Assembly: GCA_001557505.1 (NCBI GenBank)
Contig: LSAX01000003.1
Location: forward strand, 3,844,001 to 3,908,000
DNA: 64,000 nucleotides
DNA from: Reticulascus tulasneorum
Lineage: Eukaryota > Ascomycota > Sordariomycetes > Glomerellales > Reticulascaceae
Direction: 5' to 3'
The notes under the pieces are model-generated. The model was given only the letters and a program-made list of their open reading frames with translations, had not been told where the DNA came from and made no database searches. Each line of letters starts with the position of its first letter. Position 1 is the stretch's first letter. A program made the position numbers and the translations under genes. Positions 62,317-64,000 of the stretch are shown one piece after another.

Positions 62317-62805
62317 TTACTGCTCACTGTAGGGCTGACCTGCAATAAAGCTGAATCGAGGCTGAACATGAGCGACATCTTCATTGCACTTCACATAGCC
62401 CTCTACTGCATCTTTGGGAAACCGCCCGCCGCCCTCTTTTGGACGGGTGCGACACACCACAGTCTCAAGTACAACAGGAATCCATGCCTCTTGATCGCAA
62501 GGCTCGGCTCCGGGATCCAAAACCACCAGACTACTCAAAAACCCATTAGTTTGATAGTACTCCACCCCATTGCAACTTTGGGTCAACGACCTGGCAAAGG
62601 AGACATGGCAAATAAATCTCGCCCCAATCATTCGCCGCACCTGAAGATATAGGAACGTGTCAATTATCTCCTCTGCTATCCCTTCGCCAGCCATCTGCGT
62701 CGATTCCGTCCAAATCTGTGTGAGACTCGGGTCGTAGAGGTCCATTACCCCGCTCACTCTAACCCAACACTCGTTTCGGAGATCGAGAACACTATTGACC
62801 AACAA
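62317..62805 (-). CDS. Hypothetical protein, minus strand, start uncertain
   Basis: The frame 62805-62317 has coding-like composition: MDLYDPSLTQIWTESTQ, then GEGIAEEIIDTFLYLQVRRM, and SLVVLDPGAEPCDQEAWIPV, ending RFSFIAGQPYSEQ. The first in-frame ATG is at 62748; the frame is open upstream to 62805. No known family was recognised. The 5' end lies within ~110 bp of the HET gene start on the other strand, so a divergent shared promoter or a fragment of a larger gene is possible. A splice from near 62340 into the next frame (reading GGLHKGDQVFRQFK) is conceivable. Confidence 0.4.
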   Translation of the reverse strand: MLVNSVLDLRNECWVRVSGVMDLYDPSLTQIWTESTQMAGEGIAEEIIDTFLYLQVRRMIGARFICHVSFARSLTQSCNGVEYYQTNGFLSSLVVLDPGAEPCDQEAWIPVVLETVVCRTRPKEGGGRFPKDAVEGYVKCNEDVAHVQPRFSFIAGQPYSEQ

Positions 62806-62859
62806 ACTTCATAGAATAAGACTCACTACATCAACTACGATCTTCGTTAAATATCCCAA

Positions 62860-64000
62860 ATGCTGTGCCACAGATGTCAGTTTGCCATCCAGCAAGCGAG
62901 TGACTTCGAGGATGGATTCGTTAGAATGGGGCTCCACCACTCGACACTCCTCAGCTTGAAGCAATCTGTCGACCAAAAATGCTATTCATGCAACCTACTT
63001 TGGAAGAAATTGGACTTAGAAGCAAAGAATAGTCTCTTGACCCCCAGTGCAATGCACAAATCTGCAGATCTGACGTCTGTCGCAAGGTTCTCGCCAAGAT
63101 GCAGTCGACGGCACAGAATACGTACTATATCGCAACGAGTTTAGTCCCGAAGCTTTCGATCTCAGGCTTAGTCCTCGCAACCTTCTTGGGATGGAGGACA
63201 AGGACCAGAGGTATGTAATTGATCTCGATTCCGATGTGTCCTGCTCTAAGAGTATTTGTACTAGTTTCAATGCTATGACTCCACAGGAGACAAAACGCAA
63301 ATCCCAGTTCTTCAGTCTCTATCACGTCACCGGTAATCATGAGCCGTTTTCATCTTCCTGGTGCAATGGTTAAATTTCAGAATAGACGAGAGCCTTCCGA
63401 TTCACCGCACAAAGCTCGCCCAAGCTACATGGTCAAGCCATACCATCGGTCTGGCCAAAAGTTGGATCGAAGCGTGTACAGCGCATCACCAATCGTGCCA
63501 ACTTTCTGTCAAAGCTAAGCCTTGGTACCCAACACGCCTTTTGAACTTCGACTTGCAGTTGCCCTCTGGAGACCAAGGCCGTGTTCGTCTGATAGAAACA
63601 AACAAGACCAGTTTTGCGGATCGATATGCCACGTTAAGCCACTGTTGGGGGAAAGGCCCGCACTTCACACTGAGTAAGCAGACATATTCCGCGCTCGTTC
63701 AAGGCATTCCTCTCGCGACACTGCCGCAACTTTTTAAGGATGCCATCACGGTGTCTCGCGACCTGGGCGTCGCCCACATTTGGATTGACTCTCTGTGCAT
63801 CTTTCAGGATGAGGACGACAAGTCGGATTGGCAGCGTGAAGCATCATTAATGCAACAAGTATACTCGTACTCGTTCTGCAACATTTCCGCTGCACATTGC
63901 CAGAATTCCTCACAATCAATGTTCGGCGTTAGAGATCCGGAGATGTTTTGTCCGCCAATTGTAGAGATACAGATGTCCGATGATCTTCAATCAGACATCA
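62860..64000 (+). CDS. HET-domain (heterokaryon incompatibility) protein, 3' end beyond window
   Basis: Proposed exons: 62860-63046, 63087-63332 and 63386 onward, about 349 visible residues. The N-terminus (MLCHRCQFAIQQAS ... CYSCNLLWKKL) is the Cys-containing lead region common before HET domains. The HET domain starts near 63626 with YATLSHCWG, followed by TLPQLFKDAITVSRDLGVAH, then IWIDSLCIFQDEDD and DWQREASLMQQVYSYSFCNI. HET proteins trigger cell death on recognition of non-self in fungal fusion. The intron 63333-63385 (GTAATC; GAATAG acceptor) keeps frame. The proposed 40-nt intron 63047-63086 is unusually short, so a frameshift there is an alternative. The gene runs off the window. Confidence 0.85.

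Overview
The window is nuclear DNA from a filamentous ascomycete (Pezizomycotina). Evidence: short 47-90 nt introns with GTRAGT-type donors, CTRAC/CTAAT branch sites and YAG acceptors; a Zn2Cys6 regulator; a HET-domain protein; a multi-exon asco-laccase; and an AT-rich block with a RIP mutation signature. Two class I (bacterial-type, Pr1C-like) subtilases suggest a Hypocreales relative with insect, nematode or plant-debris habits; this is inference only.

Layout. 1-960 is a RIP-mutated AT block, followed by a mutated transition and a BTB-like gene whose 5' end is missing or lies in that transition (1469-2923). 2.9-13.9 kb is gene-poor accessory DNA. It holds one small four-exon gene (5020-5819), two broken coding relics, a dispersed and tandem 45-bp AT-rich repeat, and an initiator tRNA-Met gene with a 57-nt intron-like insert in its variable loop. 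13.9-16.0 kb is a two-exon C2H2 regulator. 19.4-21.0 kb is YOS9, the ER lectin of ERAD. 23.6-26.5 kb is a secreted subtilase and 27.2-29.8 kb a Zn2Cys6 regulator. 34.7-37.6 kb is a centrosomin-motif (Cnn_1N) protein with a long upstream region containing a G18 run. 39.5-42.3 kb is a membrane protein with what looks like an orphan STAND winged-helix region. Then come adenine deaminase (aah1), a ten-exon laccase, an LRR-like protein, thymidylate synthase, a second subtilase (nine exons), a secreted repeat protein, an unrecognised minus-strand ORF, and the start of a HET-domain gene cut by the window end.

The genes do not form an obvious biosynthetic cluster. Housekeeping genes (YOS9, aah1, thymidylate synthase, Cnn_1N protein) alternate with secreted or environment-facing genes (two subtilases, laccase, secreted repeat protein) and self-recognition-type genes (HET, STAND-like). 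Exon joins were checked by reading-frame continuity only. The strongest novelty candidate is the initiator tRNA gene whose insert looks like a spliceosomal intron.
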